Shown here: piece after piece, positions 52,154 to 63,848 of the stretch
How the letters are laid out: each line of letters begins with the position of its first letter
How positions within the stretch are numbered: the first letter of the stretch is position 1
Assembly (NCBI GenBank): GCA_944990035.1
Contig: CALYLX010000049.1
Location: forward strand, 46,051 to 110,050
DNA length: 64,000 nt
Direction of reading: 5' to 3'
From: Clitopilus passeckerianus
Taxonomy: Eukaryota; Basidiomycota; Agaricomycetes; Agaricales; Entolomataceae
Program-made: the position numbers and the translations under genes
The notes under the pieces: generated by a model
Told to the model about the DNA's origin: nothing
Seen by the model: the letters and a program-made list of their open reading frames with translations, nothing else
The model's database searches: none

Positions 52154-53730
52154 ATGGACTCTGGCATCGACCTCCCTATCGTTGTCGCATTTCCGTTACC
52201 CTATCAAATTTTATCGCTCATTGGAATCGCAGTACTAGCATGGGCAACCAACCTGCATGGTCTTGACCTTGCTGGAATCGATGTCGCTGCATCCCTGGAC
52301 CTTCGAACCGACGGTGCTCCTGCACTCCCCCTCACACCACATTCACCGGCACCACGACACACGTCAGGGCTTGTCTTACTGTACCGTTCCGTTTACAGCA
52401 TCTTCATCAGTTATGCCGCAATATTTTTCGTTTCATGGACTGCGTATCGCTACACAACGCACGGAGAAGCAAAGCTGGCCGATGTGTTCGGTTACATCCC
52501 TGGATTGACTGCTCTGTTCATTATATGCGCCTTGATATGTCCGTACAACGTCTTCCAAAAGACGGAGCGAAGGAGGTTCCTGCAGTGAGTAACGTGCTTA
52601 ACCGTGGCATGAATTTCGTGCTCACGTCTCTCTAGTTCTCTCTACCGCTGTATTTCCCCAACAAAAGATAGCCCAATCTATTTCTGTGATGTCGTTCTAG
52701 CCGACGTCTTCACGTCTTTCTCTCAAGTCATTGGAGATGTCTGGTTGGCGCTTTGCATGCTTCTGCCTGGTCACAGTATGCTCATTCCTACGGCTGGGCA
52801 TGGTTTGGCACGATTCATACTTCCAACGATTATGAGGTGAGATTCACACCGCCGTTTCCATGAATCTACTGTTCTCATGTGTCGTATTCAGCCTGCCATA
52901 CTTCATACGCTTCCGACAATGCCTTGTGGAATACAACTCAACAAAGGGAAGCAACCGTCGGTCGCTATATAATGCTATAAAATATGCAACGTCCTTCCCA
53001 GCTCTCTACCTCTCAGCTGCACAGAAAGCGGTAGAAGGCCATACCAAACCAGCTACGGATTGGTCGGGTCGTAGCCTATTCTTCTACCTTTGGTAAGGAG
53101 AACCACCGACTTCAATCGGGAAAGGTCATGCTCACGCACGTCTCTAGGATATTAGCCGCGGCTGTAAACTCCATATACTCGTTCTGGTGGGATGTGACGA
53201 ACGATTGGGGGCTTGACACGTTCACCATGACGTTAGAAGACAGCGCTTCTCATCCAGCTGGTCCCCCTCGGCGTCATATCATGAACCGCACCGCGTCTTC
53301 GACCCCACTGCTCAGGAGACGAAACTCCACGGATCTTCACCCAGTGGCTGCGAATGGCCTGCCCCACCATGACAGAAGCTCCCGTCTGTTGCATCTGGAT
53401 CAGTTGCGCTCCAGGTTAACGTTTCCTGCTGTCCTCTATCCTTTGCTAGTAACCGTGAATTTTGCGTTGAGATTGACTTGGTCTTTCCAGCTGCTCAATG
53501 TGGTCAACGTCAAGTCACATGCCACACTCGCTAGCTTCGGGCTAAAATTCGCTGAAATATTCCGGAGATGGCTATGGGTGTTCATCCGGGTTGAGTGGGA
53601 GTTGATCAAGAAGAACACGGATGTGTATTCGAGACAGCGAGCAGATACTCTTGACGCTGCGTCGTATGAACTTCTAGAAACTCCTAATACAGAGCACTCA
53701 CCTAGACGATCAGGTGATTTCTTTGACTAG
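52154..53730 (+). CDS. ERD1: EXS-domain membrane protein (ERD1-like)
   Basis: Exons 52154..52584, 52636..52836, 52892..53092, 53148..53730 give 471 aa with 8-9 hydrophobic segments. The EXS core is seen in DVFTSFSQVIGDVWLALC, LPYFIRFRQCLVEY, NAIKYATSFPALYLSA, WDVTNDWGLDTF and RRWLWVFIRVEWE. ERD1-type proteins act in the Golgi, in phosphate recycling and retention of Golgi or ER residents. The frame ends in a TAG that lies exactly on a good donor (TA|GTAAGT). A downstream segment at 53790..53857 reads AIFVLDYVLLISWELGVPWTL but cannot be joined without passing that TAG. Confidence 0.83.
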
Positions 53731-54354
53731 TAAGTGCCGTTATCCTTGAGTCAACCTGATTCAACGCTGATAGGTTCTACTATCTATAGGGCTATTTTTG
53801 TGCTCGACTATGTCCTTTTAATATCTTGGGAACTCGGCGTACCATGGACATTATAAACGCCTAGATTTGATGACCTTCTTAATAATATTCAGACTTCGAT
53901 GTCAGATCAATCAGACCGGCATGGCCAATCATCGCATAGATGGTTCCGAAAGTTACTGCGGGACCAACCGGAAATCCTGAAAATCCATCTACGACTGTGC
54001 AAGTCCTCCCTATCTTTCCGGTGAGGCTTCGGAAGGACTTTGTGCTCGGGCCGATCATATTCCGGAACATAACGGGCTCTGAGTCCGACGAAAGTTAGAG
54101 ATTGGGAGATCCAAAGCCGCTCCTCATCTTTCCACTCTATCCTCGAAAGGCGGGATGGGTCGGAGCACGTGGACTGGTCACTGTACCCTCTTTACATCTC
54201 AGATTACTGAGTACTACCCGAAGCGGGTAGCTAACCAGCGGTTCAACTGATATTCTTATATCATCTGACGCTTGGGACCACCTATATAAAGAGCTCCATT
54301 TTACTCTCAGTGGCTCTTCAATTCACTCAATCAACGTACTAGTTCACTCTCATC
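53731..54354. other. Intergenic region and FDH1 promoter
   Basis: Holds a possible orphan exon of the EXS gene (53790-53857) and a 63-codon minus-strand frame (53879..54070) with no recognisable family. The right part is the formate dehydrogenase promoter, with direct T/A-rich elements and a TATA box. Confidence 0.45.
54283..54290 (+). promoter_or_regulatory. TATA box of formate dehydrogenase gene
   Basis: TATATAAA lies 65-72 bp upstream of the ATG at 54355, the spacing expected for a short-leader, strongly expressed fungal gene. No comparably clear TATA box was noticed for the other genes. Confidence 0.6.
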
Positions 54355-55952
54355 ATGAAGGTGAGGAATCCTCAACGACGACGAAAGGGCCTTCCTCATT
54401 GCTGTCTTAGGTCCTCGCAATCCTCTATAACGGTGGCAAGGCTGCGGAAGAAGAGTCCCGCCTCTTGGGTACCGTCGAAAACAAGGTAGGCACCTCCGCC
54501 GTGCAACATTGTCATTTGCGAACAACCATTTCGTGTAGTTGGGCATCGCCGACTGGTTGAAGGAGGAGGGTCATGAATTCATAGGTTCGGATCTAATCTA
54601 ATCTAACCGCATTAACAAGTACTGATTAGCCGTTTATAGTACGCAATCAGACAATGGTCAGCTTGGCTGAACTGAACTACGATATTATAGGTTTCCAGCG
54701 ACAAGGAAGGCGAAGACAGTGATTTCCAGAAACATATCGCCGATGCCGAAGTATTGATCACTACCCCCTTCCACCCTGGGTACGACATCCTGTTCTTATA
54801 AGAGCCGGGAACGAACTGACCTTGTCAAAGTTATCTTACTCGTGAACTGGTCGAGAAGGTCAGACCCTAGTCTAGGCCTTCCAAAATCAGATGTTAACAT
54901 TTTCTTCAGGCCAAGAACCTTAAGCTCTGCATCACTGCAGGTGTCGGATCTGACCACATCGATCTCAATGCCGCCGTCGACCACAGGATCCAAGTCCTTG
55001 AGGTTTCTGGTTCCAACGTCGTGTCGGTCGCTGAGCACGTCGTCATGAGCATCCTCTTGCTCGTCCGTAACTTTGTCCCAGCTCATGAGGCAAGCATGTA
55101 TTTCGATTGACGGTTCAAACACTGACTTTGTCGTAGATGATCGAGCGCGGTGACTGGCAAGTCTCCGATGTCGCAAGGAACGCTTTCGACCTAGAGAACA
55201 AGGTTGTTGGCACCATTGGTGCCGGCCGAATCGGATACCGTGTCCTCCAGCGACTTGTGCCCTTCGACTGCAAGGAACTTCTCTACTACGACTACGCCCC
55301 TCTTCCCGAAGCAGCAGCTAAGGCTGTGAAGGCTCGTCGAGTGGAGAACCTCCAGGACTTCGTTTCTCAATGTGACGTCGTTACCGTCAACTGCCCTCTT
55401 CACGAGGGAACCCGTGGCCTCGTCAATGCCGAGCTGCTTAAGCACTTCAAGAAGGGTGCTTGGCTGGTCAACACTGCCCGTGGTGCCATTTGCGACAAGG
55501 ACGCTGTCGCTGAAGCTCTCAAGAGCGGACAGATCACTGGTTACTCAGGTATCTACATGCATGTCTATGTAAACGACTTTTACTCAACTAATCCTCAAGG
55601 CGATGTCTGGAATGTTCAACCCGCCCCTAAGGACCACATCTGGCGCACAATGAAGAACCCCCTCGGTGGTGGAAACGGCATGGTTCCTCATTACTCCGGA
55701 ACCACTTTGGACGCGCAGGCAAGGTATGCTGCTGGTGCCAAGAGCATCCTCAAGAACTACCTGGAGGGCCAACCCCAGGAGCCTCAGAACATCATCGTCG
55801 GTATTGGTGAGTACATGAGTAGGTGCCGCTGTGAGTCCTGCTAACCCGACCCCTCTCTAGGCAAATACGAGACCAAGGCCTGTGAGTATTTCTGCAAAAC
55901 CCCCCTCAAAGCTGCCGAGATTGACCTCCTCGCTCCAGATGGCCAGCGCTGA
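54355..55952 (+). CDS. FDH1: NAD-dependent formate dehydrogenase
   Basis: Proposed exons: 54355..54360, 54411..54485, 54539..54584, 54640..54656, 54691..54779, 54831..54858, 54910..55089, 55137..55548, 55600..55806, 55861..55881, 55939..55952 (364 aa). It oxidises formate to CO2 with NAD+. Motifs: [56 protein letters not shown]ossmann loop, [35 protein letters not shown] and [10 protein letters not shown]. The C terminus is KYETKAYGQR. Exon 1 is ATGAAG only. A 17-nt exon at 54640 is required to keep frame and adds VRNQTM. Intron 55090..55136 has a GC donor. Confidence 0.9.
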
Positions 55953-56163
55953 AGAACTCCATTGTTCCCAAATTCCCAGGTGCTTCGTAGACCTGATGGA
56001 CGATTAAACTCTCCGCTCCCCTTGTATTGTAACATTAGTTGTCGGTCACTTGGAAATAAATGACGTTGAAATGGCAATCCATGCGTGATGTCTTTGTGAG
56101 GGGTATAACAATGGGGGGATACGGGTTGTCGTCTGAGCTTGTTTTTGTGACGAGCGGTAGGGT

Positions 56164-58522
56164 CTAGCGCTTGAACTTCTCCAAAAGTTCATCTTTCAGG
56201 AACGCTTCAAGCTTGTCTGCATTCCGGTACCATATACTGTGTGGCTGATTGTATGATCTACAATTGTCGAAAATCAGCTGGGCATCCGCGAGGAAAGAGT
56301 CGATGGTCGAGTATTGCTTTGTTTCCAGTTTATGTTCCATAGTTCCAAGGTCTATAGAAGTTTCACTGAAGAGTGATGTGAAATTGCGTGGAGAAGCTTA
56401 CCCATTGGACTCGCAATAACATCATAGTAGTCTGATGCCTCGTCAGTGCTGACAGGCTTGAGGAAAGCCCATGCGGAGCCATGGTCTTGTAATTCCTTGA
56501 GAATCCGTTCGAGATAATAAGCATTTGCACTTCGAGCTGTGGGGCGTGTGCTATATTCTCCATGTAAGTTTCAACGTCATACATCTTTTCAAACGGATTG
56601 GACTTGCCTTTCCATCCCAGGTGTCCAGCCACTCTCACCTGGATGTCGTCACGTGGTTCAACAACGCCCTAATATGAGTTGGATGATACTCACGAAGCCC
56701 CGGTACGTCTTTAGGATCCACGGTAATACCTTCGCCCGCACCGTCTTGAAATTGGGGTAGACCAGGATATATAATATGTGATTTGGAATTCTGCCGAATC
56801 TTGGTCATGATAGCTTCCTGCTGTTGAGCAAAGATGCTGGGCTTGTCCAGGTAATCGACCTTGTGTAGCATTGTGCATTGCATGATGGTCCCGCCTTCAT
56901 AATCTTTGATGTATGCTGCCCACACCGATCGGTCGAGAGAAATCTCTTTAGAGAACCCTTGCTTCTCGAAATAACCAACCGCGTAGTTGTCAGCGTAGGT
57001 TAAGAAGTGCATCATGCCGGGATATGCAGCCTTGATATGTGCTTTGAAATGGTCCATTAACATTCCACCGTAACCCTATGCGACGGCCTAAATCAGAGGG
57101 ATGAGAGTATAAACAACTGAGGACTGCATACCTTTTCCTGATCGGCAGAATTAGTCGCAAAGAAGACAATCTCCGCAAATCCTCTGTGCGGGAAAGGTCT
57201 GAAACAAATTCCACCAACAACCTTGTAGCCTCGTTTGATGATGGCAAGGCCGCGAGAATTTGAATCATAGACCAGTCGAGCAATGTATTCCCTTGGCATA
57301 TTCGGCAACTGCTTCTGGAACAGTGTTTTGAGCCCAGTAAGAATAACGATCGATCGAGGGTGGCCGTCGTTCTCCACTGGAACAACCCTGATGACTCCTT
57401 TACGAAGTTCGGTAATCGCAATCTTTTCTGTTTTGACACTTTGCTGGGGAAAGGTTAGAATTCGGTACAGACGTAAACAACACGTGGTATGCTACTTACA
57501 CCTGGTGCAGTACCATTGGCATTGGCAGTGTCGACGGTAGTCCCTGCCGCGAGTCTCGTGAGCTGCCCCTCATCCATAACATCCTCGACTTTCACTTTGG
57601 CATCGACGCCATTAACACCATTTGTGAGGCCATTTGCTAGTGGCTGTTCCGCTGCTTGGGGTGCAAGCGAGGTAGGCGCTCCTCGTGCCTTCTTTGCAGC
57701 TCGGCCCATCGGATTCTTCCCTATTCTTTGCGGAGACATGACTGCATTTTCTGCGGGTTTGGTGGGTTTGTTACCCATTCGAACGGCAAGGGGCGTGTTC
57801 TCTTCATCCTCCGAAGAGTCTGAAAGCGATGCTACTCGTCGTCTCTTCGCCGGTGGTTGGGTAGGAGGGTCACTCAGAATGGAAGATGCTGGAGAAGAGC
57901 TTCGGCCTGACAGCTTGTCAGTCTCGAGAAAATGTGAGGGCTACGCTACAAACGCACGGGTAGGGGAAGGAACTGCGACAGGACCACCGACAGTCGACAC
58001 ATTGCTATCTAGCTGCCGTTTGAGTTGGATGATTTCCTCGTCAGAATAGCTGAAATCCAGTAATTTGCCTGCTTGCTAGGGTCCCAGTTGATTAATGGAC
58101 ATTCTCCTGATGAGTATGGTAATTACCTGCATCGTGACCAAATGTTAGCTTGCGCAACCTCTCAGCATTTAAAGTTCTTCACATACCTGAAGGTGATCAT
58201 CCAAACGAACTGCGACACGACTTTTACGCGCAAACTCAGCAGCGCCAAGAGCTCCTTCATCTGCGTGATGCTCTACCGGACTATGTCCACAAGCGCACAC
58301 TTCAAGATAGCAGTCGTCTTCTTCATCGTCTGAGCCGTATCCGCCAACTCCCAGAGCCGTTATGTCACTGTCCAGAACGACCTCGACAGCAGGAGGTGGT
58401 CGTAGGCCTGAGCAGTCGATACAGATAGAACATGGTGAATGCCGAGCGATTTTGAGAGCCCTCTGAGCTGCTCCTAGAAGACCGAGTTCATTTTGAGCGG
58501 GATAATAGGCTCTTGCTGGCAT
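56164..58522 (-). CDS. GCN5: Histone acetyltransferase GCN5
   Basis: Exons 58522..58188, 58075..57958, 57906..57500, 57443..57132, 57075..56694, 56638..56608, 56550..56402, 56351..56164. The N-terminal part has paired cysteines (CSICIDC, CACGHSPVEHH) reminiscent of the PCAF-type N domain. A linker follows, then the GNAT domain: FQKQLPNMPREYIARLV, VVGGICFRPF, EIVFFATNSADQEKGYGGML with the acetyl-CoA loop, and YADNYAVGYFEKQGF. Last is a bromodomain (FLKPVSTDEASDYYDVIASPMDLGTME, FDNCRSYNQP). GCN5 acetylates histone H3 in SAGA/ADA. Intron 56551..56607 has a GC donor, AAAG|GCAAGT. An alternative start at 58679, spliced to 58522, would overlap the next gene. Confidence 0.9.
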
Positions 58523-58601
58523 AACAGAGTGCCTTGTAGACGTCGACGCTGCCTGGGACTGCACCGAGAGCGGGGTGTTGCAGGTATTGAAGGATCACGT
58601 G

Positions 58602-59667
58602 ATGGCCATGGCACTTCTGCCAGTGCATGTCGTCAAGGACGTCGTGCTCATTGTGCTGCTCAATGCCCTCGTGAGCCATGCCTGGGTTAAATACTCACCG
58701 AATGGAACAGCTACTATGACACACTATACAATACCTCTGGATTATGTTGCTGCCTGTGGCTGCAATCCATCAAGCACTCATTACCCCACAGCTGCTCTCT
58801 CTCAGTTTGCCTATGGCAGTAGCAGAGCTTATGGTTGAATATCTGTCCCTACAATAATCTGTTGAATATTGACAACACATATTGCGCAGGACCCGGCTGT
58901 GGCAGATGCTTTAATCTGACTCTTGTTACTCCCTTCCAGTCGGACCCTCCATTCTATCCTAATGTCACGAAATCTCTGGTGGTCAAAGTAACAGACTTAT
59001 GTCCCCTCTCCGGAGACGGTTGGTGTTCTGCCACTGATAAGAAGGCCAATCCGTACGTCCCCTCTACGAGCCGCATATTCAGAAAGGCGAATTAATCGCC
59101 TGGTTAGGGCGGGGGAATATGTGAACTTTGATCTTGCATGGCCTTCGCCTGCAATACCAGACGACTGGTTTCCTTCCGATCAAGCAGTCTACGGGTTTAC
59201 TGTATGCGTAACATGCCTTTTTGAGGATCTCCTCTGGGAGCCTGACACTGTTTTTCCAGGACTTTGGCGTCTGGCACGTTATGTATGAGCTCGCGGATTG
59301 CCAGTACTGGGCTGGTGCAAACGATACCTCTTCGCTGGGAAGCGTTTCCTATCTAGGACCCGAGAGCGTATGCTGCCCAGCCGACCCTCTGGTGAGTGGC
59401 ACCCCCCGCGCTGTTGCATTTGAGATTCATCTATGGCCCCACAGGCGGGTAACGGTAATGCCACTTGTTCGTCTTATTCAGACCAGAATGGAATTCCGTA
59501 AGTGTCTGAGGCGTGACTATATGGACTCACTCTTCTGGAAACTGACAATGAGCCTCTGCAGCCCGGATGCTAAGCCTCCCAGCGGAAATGCAACCAGGAC
59601 ATACGCTCACCTCATCAACTGGATTGCATACCTCATCCCCATACTATTCCTATGTAATGCCTGCTAG
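58602..59667 (+). CDS. Secreted GH45/expansin-like double-psi beta-barrel protein
   Basis: Exons 58602..58833, 58890..59052, 59108..59201, 59260..59391, 59445..59497, 59562..59667 give 259 aa. A signal peptide is proposed (MAMALLPVHVVKDVVLIVLLN). The mature part has CGRCFNLTL, VVKVTDLCPLSGDGWCSAT, NFDLAWPSPAIPDDWFP, GFTDFGVWHVMYELADCQYW and conserved cysteines, matching subfamily C-like GH45 or expansin-related barrels that loosen or cut cellulose or glucans. The DLC motif supplies the candidate Asp. The C-terminal 20 residues are hydrophobic (INWIAYLIPILFLCNAC), suggesting a GPI signal or membrane tail. Confidence 0.75.
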
Positions 59668-59931
59668 GAAACCATTTGCTTTCCATTTAATTTCTTTGGC
59701 GGTAAAACTTGGCGGTAGAAGTTCTAAACATATACCACTGTGTCACTTCTGGGCATACCAGGGACATATATACCCTATGTTTTAGTTCTTGCTTCTCAAC
59801 AATGTATACCCCCTGAAGCATACCAGCCATGAATCCTACATTCTCAAACACTCAGATACAACAGATCAGCAAAAGTTCTTGATTGATATGGCATCCTTGA
59901 TAGATGTTTTAAATACACTACATGAGGCTGC

Positions 59932-61061
59932 TCAAAGCTCAACGTGAGCTTGGGCCGTGCCCTCAGGCTTGTCGGACTCGACCTCGAGCTAGTGAAAGAA
60001 CAATTAACAAGATGGAGGACGTATCTAAAAGGGAAGAATTTACCGAGCCAGAATCCTTGATGATGACATCCTCGACGGGGCGGTCCTGAGGTCCCTTCTG
60101 GACATTCTCTAGAATATCTTATGAGAGGCTGACCCAAAATTATGATGATCTTAACAAACCGATTTCGCGAACAATATCCATGCCCTCAAGAACCCTGCCA
60201 AAGACGACCTGCAAATGGGTGAGTAAGAGATAAATAGATCCCCAGGACTAAACTCACATGTTTACCATCCAACCAACTGGTCTGAACAGTGCAGATGAAC
60301 TAGAACAGGATCAGTTTCTGCGCAAGAATACGTTACAATAAACCAAAAAGAAACTCACGAATTGGGAGCCATTAGTATCCTTGCCTGCGTTAGCCATGGA
60401 GAGGACGCCAGCGCCAGTGTGACGGAGTTTGCTGGCGAGAGCTGTTAGTAGATATTCTCCGATAACCTCTGGAGGATACTTACAAGTTTTCATCAGCGAA
60501 TTTATCACCGTAGATGGACTTTCCACCGGTTCCATCTCCACGGGCTAGAGAGCGAGCTTGAACACCGGCAGAATGGTTTCCTTGCGATGTGTCACTTACT
60601 AAAGTCACCACCTTGGATCCTAGAAGTCCGATTTGAATACAGCCCGTAAGGAAACCATGCGGCGATTGGGAACTTACATGAAGTCCTTGATGACGCGGTG
60701 GAACTTGGAGCCCTTGTAGCCATAACCGAGGTCAGAGCCATCCTTTGCTTTGCCAGTTGCCAAAGCATAGAAGTTGGCGGCGGTCTTGGGGACGGTCTGA
60801 CAGAAGATCAGATTGTGTAACTTTTGAGGAAATGATTGCATACTCCTCCGTAGAGACCCATGACAACTGAAGACCTGATGAGAAGTCGAATACGAGGAGA
60901 AGGTCTGAAAACATACTTCGGCCCATGTCCTTGTCGCCATGTTGGATGTCAAAGTAGACCTTGTGGGTGATCCTGGGACCCTTAGCAGCCGCGACAGGCT
61001 GAGCAGAGAAGAAGGCCACAATAGAAACAACAAGGAAAGCAAGGGTGATTCTTCCAAACAT
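59932..61061 (-). CDS. Secretory-pathway cyclophilin (peptidyl-prolyl isomerase B)
   Basis: Ten exons (61061..60917, 60866..60844, 60796..60678, 60619..60600, 60544..60484, 60431..60359, 60299..60258, 60208..60160, 60108..60044, 59988..59932) give 217 aa. The signal peptide is [21 protein letters not shown]. The isomerase core shows [22 protein letters not shown] with the catalytic Arg, [30 protein letters not shown] and WLDGKHVVFG. It catalyses proline isomerisation during folding in the ER lumen. The C terminus ends AHVEL, close to HDEL-type retrieval signals. Exon 2 (23 nt) and exon 4 (20 nt) are micro-exons. Confidence 0.93.
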
Positions 61062-61217
61062 TTTGGTTGGGGAGTACGTGGCGGATTGTTGCCCGTTTAA
61101 ATATAAGCGCTCGTGGGAATGTTCAAGAAAGGCAACTCGGAGTAATTCACTCTGGCTGTCAGCGAACACGTTATACGGAAAATTCGATAACATGAATAAT
61201 AATATAATATAAAGCAA

Positions 61218-63777
61218 CTAGAAAGATCCGACTAGTTTCTCCAGATCATATCCTCCTGCAATCTGGAATTCAGAAACCCCCTTACTCACCATCGCACCCT
61301 TCTCCTTCGTTAACCGTCCTTGAGCACGTACGACAGCTTGCATCCTTTTCTCTACCTCTCCTTTCCGACTATCATCCTCGCCATCGTCAACATCCCTGCC
61401 ACGTCGTCTCGGAGTCTTTGGCTTGGAGTCCTTACGACCAAGAGTTTTCTTGGGTTTATTTTTGCCCGCTTGTCCCTTCCCTGATGTAACCGCAGTTGGC
61501 GCGTCCCGCAAAGCGAATGCTTTAGCCAAGTGTCCCAGATGTAAGTTTCGGATGTGGAAGATATGCTTCTCATTTGAAGGGTGCGTTGCGTAAGCCCTCA
61601 TGTGAGAGAGATATGCTTTTCGTGCCAAAGTAGCATTCTGCATGGAATGTTAGTCAACTGGTCACCTGTAGGAGAATAACACTAACCTCTTTACTTCGTA
61701 GCACCCAACGTTCGAAGGAAAGCTGAACATCGGTGGCCCGTTGCTCGAATTCGTTACCGCTTCCTCCGAAGCCACTTTTCAGGACATCGTCTACACTTTC
61801 TGCAACAAGCGAGGAGCTCGCCTTCCCGTCGTCGCAATCCCCTTCTGTACGGCTGGCCATCCTGCCCTGGACCCAATTGACCCATTCCGATTCGCTTGGG
61901 GCAACAAAACTCCACGCCTCACCGCCTTTCCCTGCACGGGCGGTACGGCCAACTCTGTGGACATATTCCGTCTCTCCGCCTTCAGTGGGGAGGTCATACT
62001 GAACAACCGCGCGGACAAGGGGCAGATCGAGACCACGGGCAGCGACAGAGGTACACAAGAGAATAGAAGCACTCTGAGCTCCTCCGTTCTTTTTGGGCAC
62101 CTCCGAAAATCCTTTTAGGGAGGCCAGACGGGTCGGTGTGGGTAGCGATCCATGTAGTCGGTAAATGGAGGTGTCAGGGATTAGAGGACTGTGTACAAAG
62201 ATTTTCTCCGCTTCTTGCTCTTCCTTTTCACCATCGGAACCATTGTCGCTTCCTGAGGGTTTGTTGTCCCCTTCATCGTCATCCCCGTCATTATCCATGA
62301 CGGCCTTGCCGAGAAGGGTCCAGTGAAAATCGACGGAATCTGTGCATGACAGGAAGACAATAATCTTCACTGAACGGCGACCAGCAGATTGTGCAACGAG
62401 TGAGCGAAGTAGCGCAACAAGTGCTACCAAGCGAAGTTTGAGGGGAGCAACCACGTATTTCTGCGTGAGCTGGGATGGTGGGGTAAATTTGGTGGTCTCG
62501 GGTTGCCCTTCCCCGGCCGCGGGATTTTTTGACCCAACGTTCTTGTCCGATGTGAGAGCTTTGATGACGATTGGGTTTGCCAACGTCATACCGGCGAGCT
62601 TCTGTACACTTTCTTCGATCGTTGCTGAACAAAGGACTGTTCTGCGCCGCCTAGTCCAATCCCACCCGCCTACTTCCATGCTGTTCCCTGATTCGATCGC
62701 CGTCAATGCAAGCTTCCTCCGCCCTTCCAAGCCTTGCAGGATGCCGTTGACTGTTTCCTCGAACCCAAGATCCATTAGCCGATCAGCTTCGTCGAGGACA
62801 AGCCATCGACATTTGCCAACGTTGAATGAGGATGTATTTTGGAGATGATCCAACAGCCTTCCGGGGGTGGATACAAGTATGGGAAGACCCTTGCGTAGTC
62901 TTGCCTTCTCGTGAGTCCGTGTTGCACCTCCCGTCAGCACGCCTGACACCAGCCATCGTGTTAACCGCGCAGAGGCAGACTCGTCGTCTGCGGATTCATC
63001 CCCGGGTCGTAAACGAAGTTGAAGCAACTTTTCCAGAACGTCTGATATCTGCTGCGCAAGCTCTCGTGTTGGTGCAATGATGATGGCCAGAGTGCCAATC
63101 GAGCGGTCGATGTATGACAGTGAACTGAGGGGTAGAAGATCCTGTATTATGGGTAGGAGGAAGGAAAAGGTTTTTCCTGAGCCAGTTTGTGCTTGTATGA
63201 ACACATCTCTTTCATCGGTGGATTTCAGCAGCACCGGAAGAGCCGACCGTTGGATAGAAGTAGGTTTTGTTATGTTCAATTTTTTGTGAAGGTGGGCTAT
63301 CAAGAGTGGATGAAGCCCAAGTCCACCAAAGTCTGACGAGTCTGCTAATGGCGCATTACTCGGTGCAGAAGGTAAAGATTGCGTTTTTTTGGTGGAAAGT
63401 GTGTCCACTTTGGGGTTGTAGGAGAAGAGAGACGAGATAATCTGGCTTGGTCGCCCGGTCGGTGCAGGTCGAACTTCATTCCCAGAGTTAGTAGTGGCCT
63501 TCGTGGCAGGTTGCTCTATCCGAGCTTTTTTAGCAGGCCGTTCTCTTGGACCTTCTGAAGAAACCGCGGGGGCATTATTTGATTTTTCTTCCTCCCTTGA
63601 TTTTCGTTTGTTACTTCGTTTAGCCTTTAGTCTATTGAAAGTATGTTGTAAGAATCGCTAGCTTACAGTACCCTCAATACAAACTAACCGGTCTGTCCAC
63701 CTTCCACCCTTCTTATTTGTCCTTGCAGCCTTTTGACTTGTAGGAGCAGCGAGGTTAAGCACGAGATCATCGTCCAT
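61218..63777 (-). CDS. DBP7: DEAD-box RNA helicase DBP7/DDX31
   Basis: Exons 63777..63689, 63631..61687, 61637..61218 give 817 aa. A basic N terminus ([15 protein letters not shown]) precedes the helicase core: Q motif [92 protein letters not shown]. The large spacing between domains and C-terminal [12 protein letters not shown] basic tail fit DBP7, which works in nucleolar pre-60S assembly. Its start codon is only 71 bp from that of the next gene on the plus strand. Confidence 0.93.
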
Positions 63778-63848
63778 TGCAGAAAATCAAGGTGCTGACT
63801 AAGCTACAATCTTTAACCTAGTCATTTCCCTTGTCAAAGGCCAGCGCA

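Noticed and set aside
53879..54070. A 63-codon minus-strand ORF near the FDH1 promoter.
   Set aside because: No family resemblance, no splice context, and located in a promoter region; treated as chance.
58076..58187. A 22-23 nt micro-exon in GCN5 between 58128 and 58149.
   Set aside because: On recount it is 23 nt and breaks the frame; a single 112-nt intron to CCCTAG joins HLQ to QAGKLLDFSYSD cleanly.
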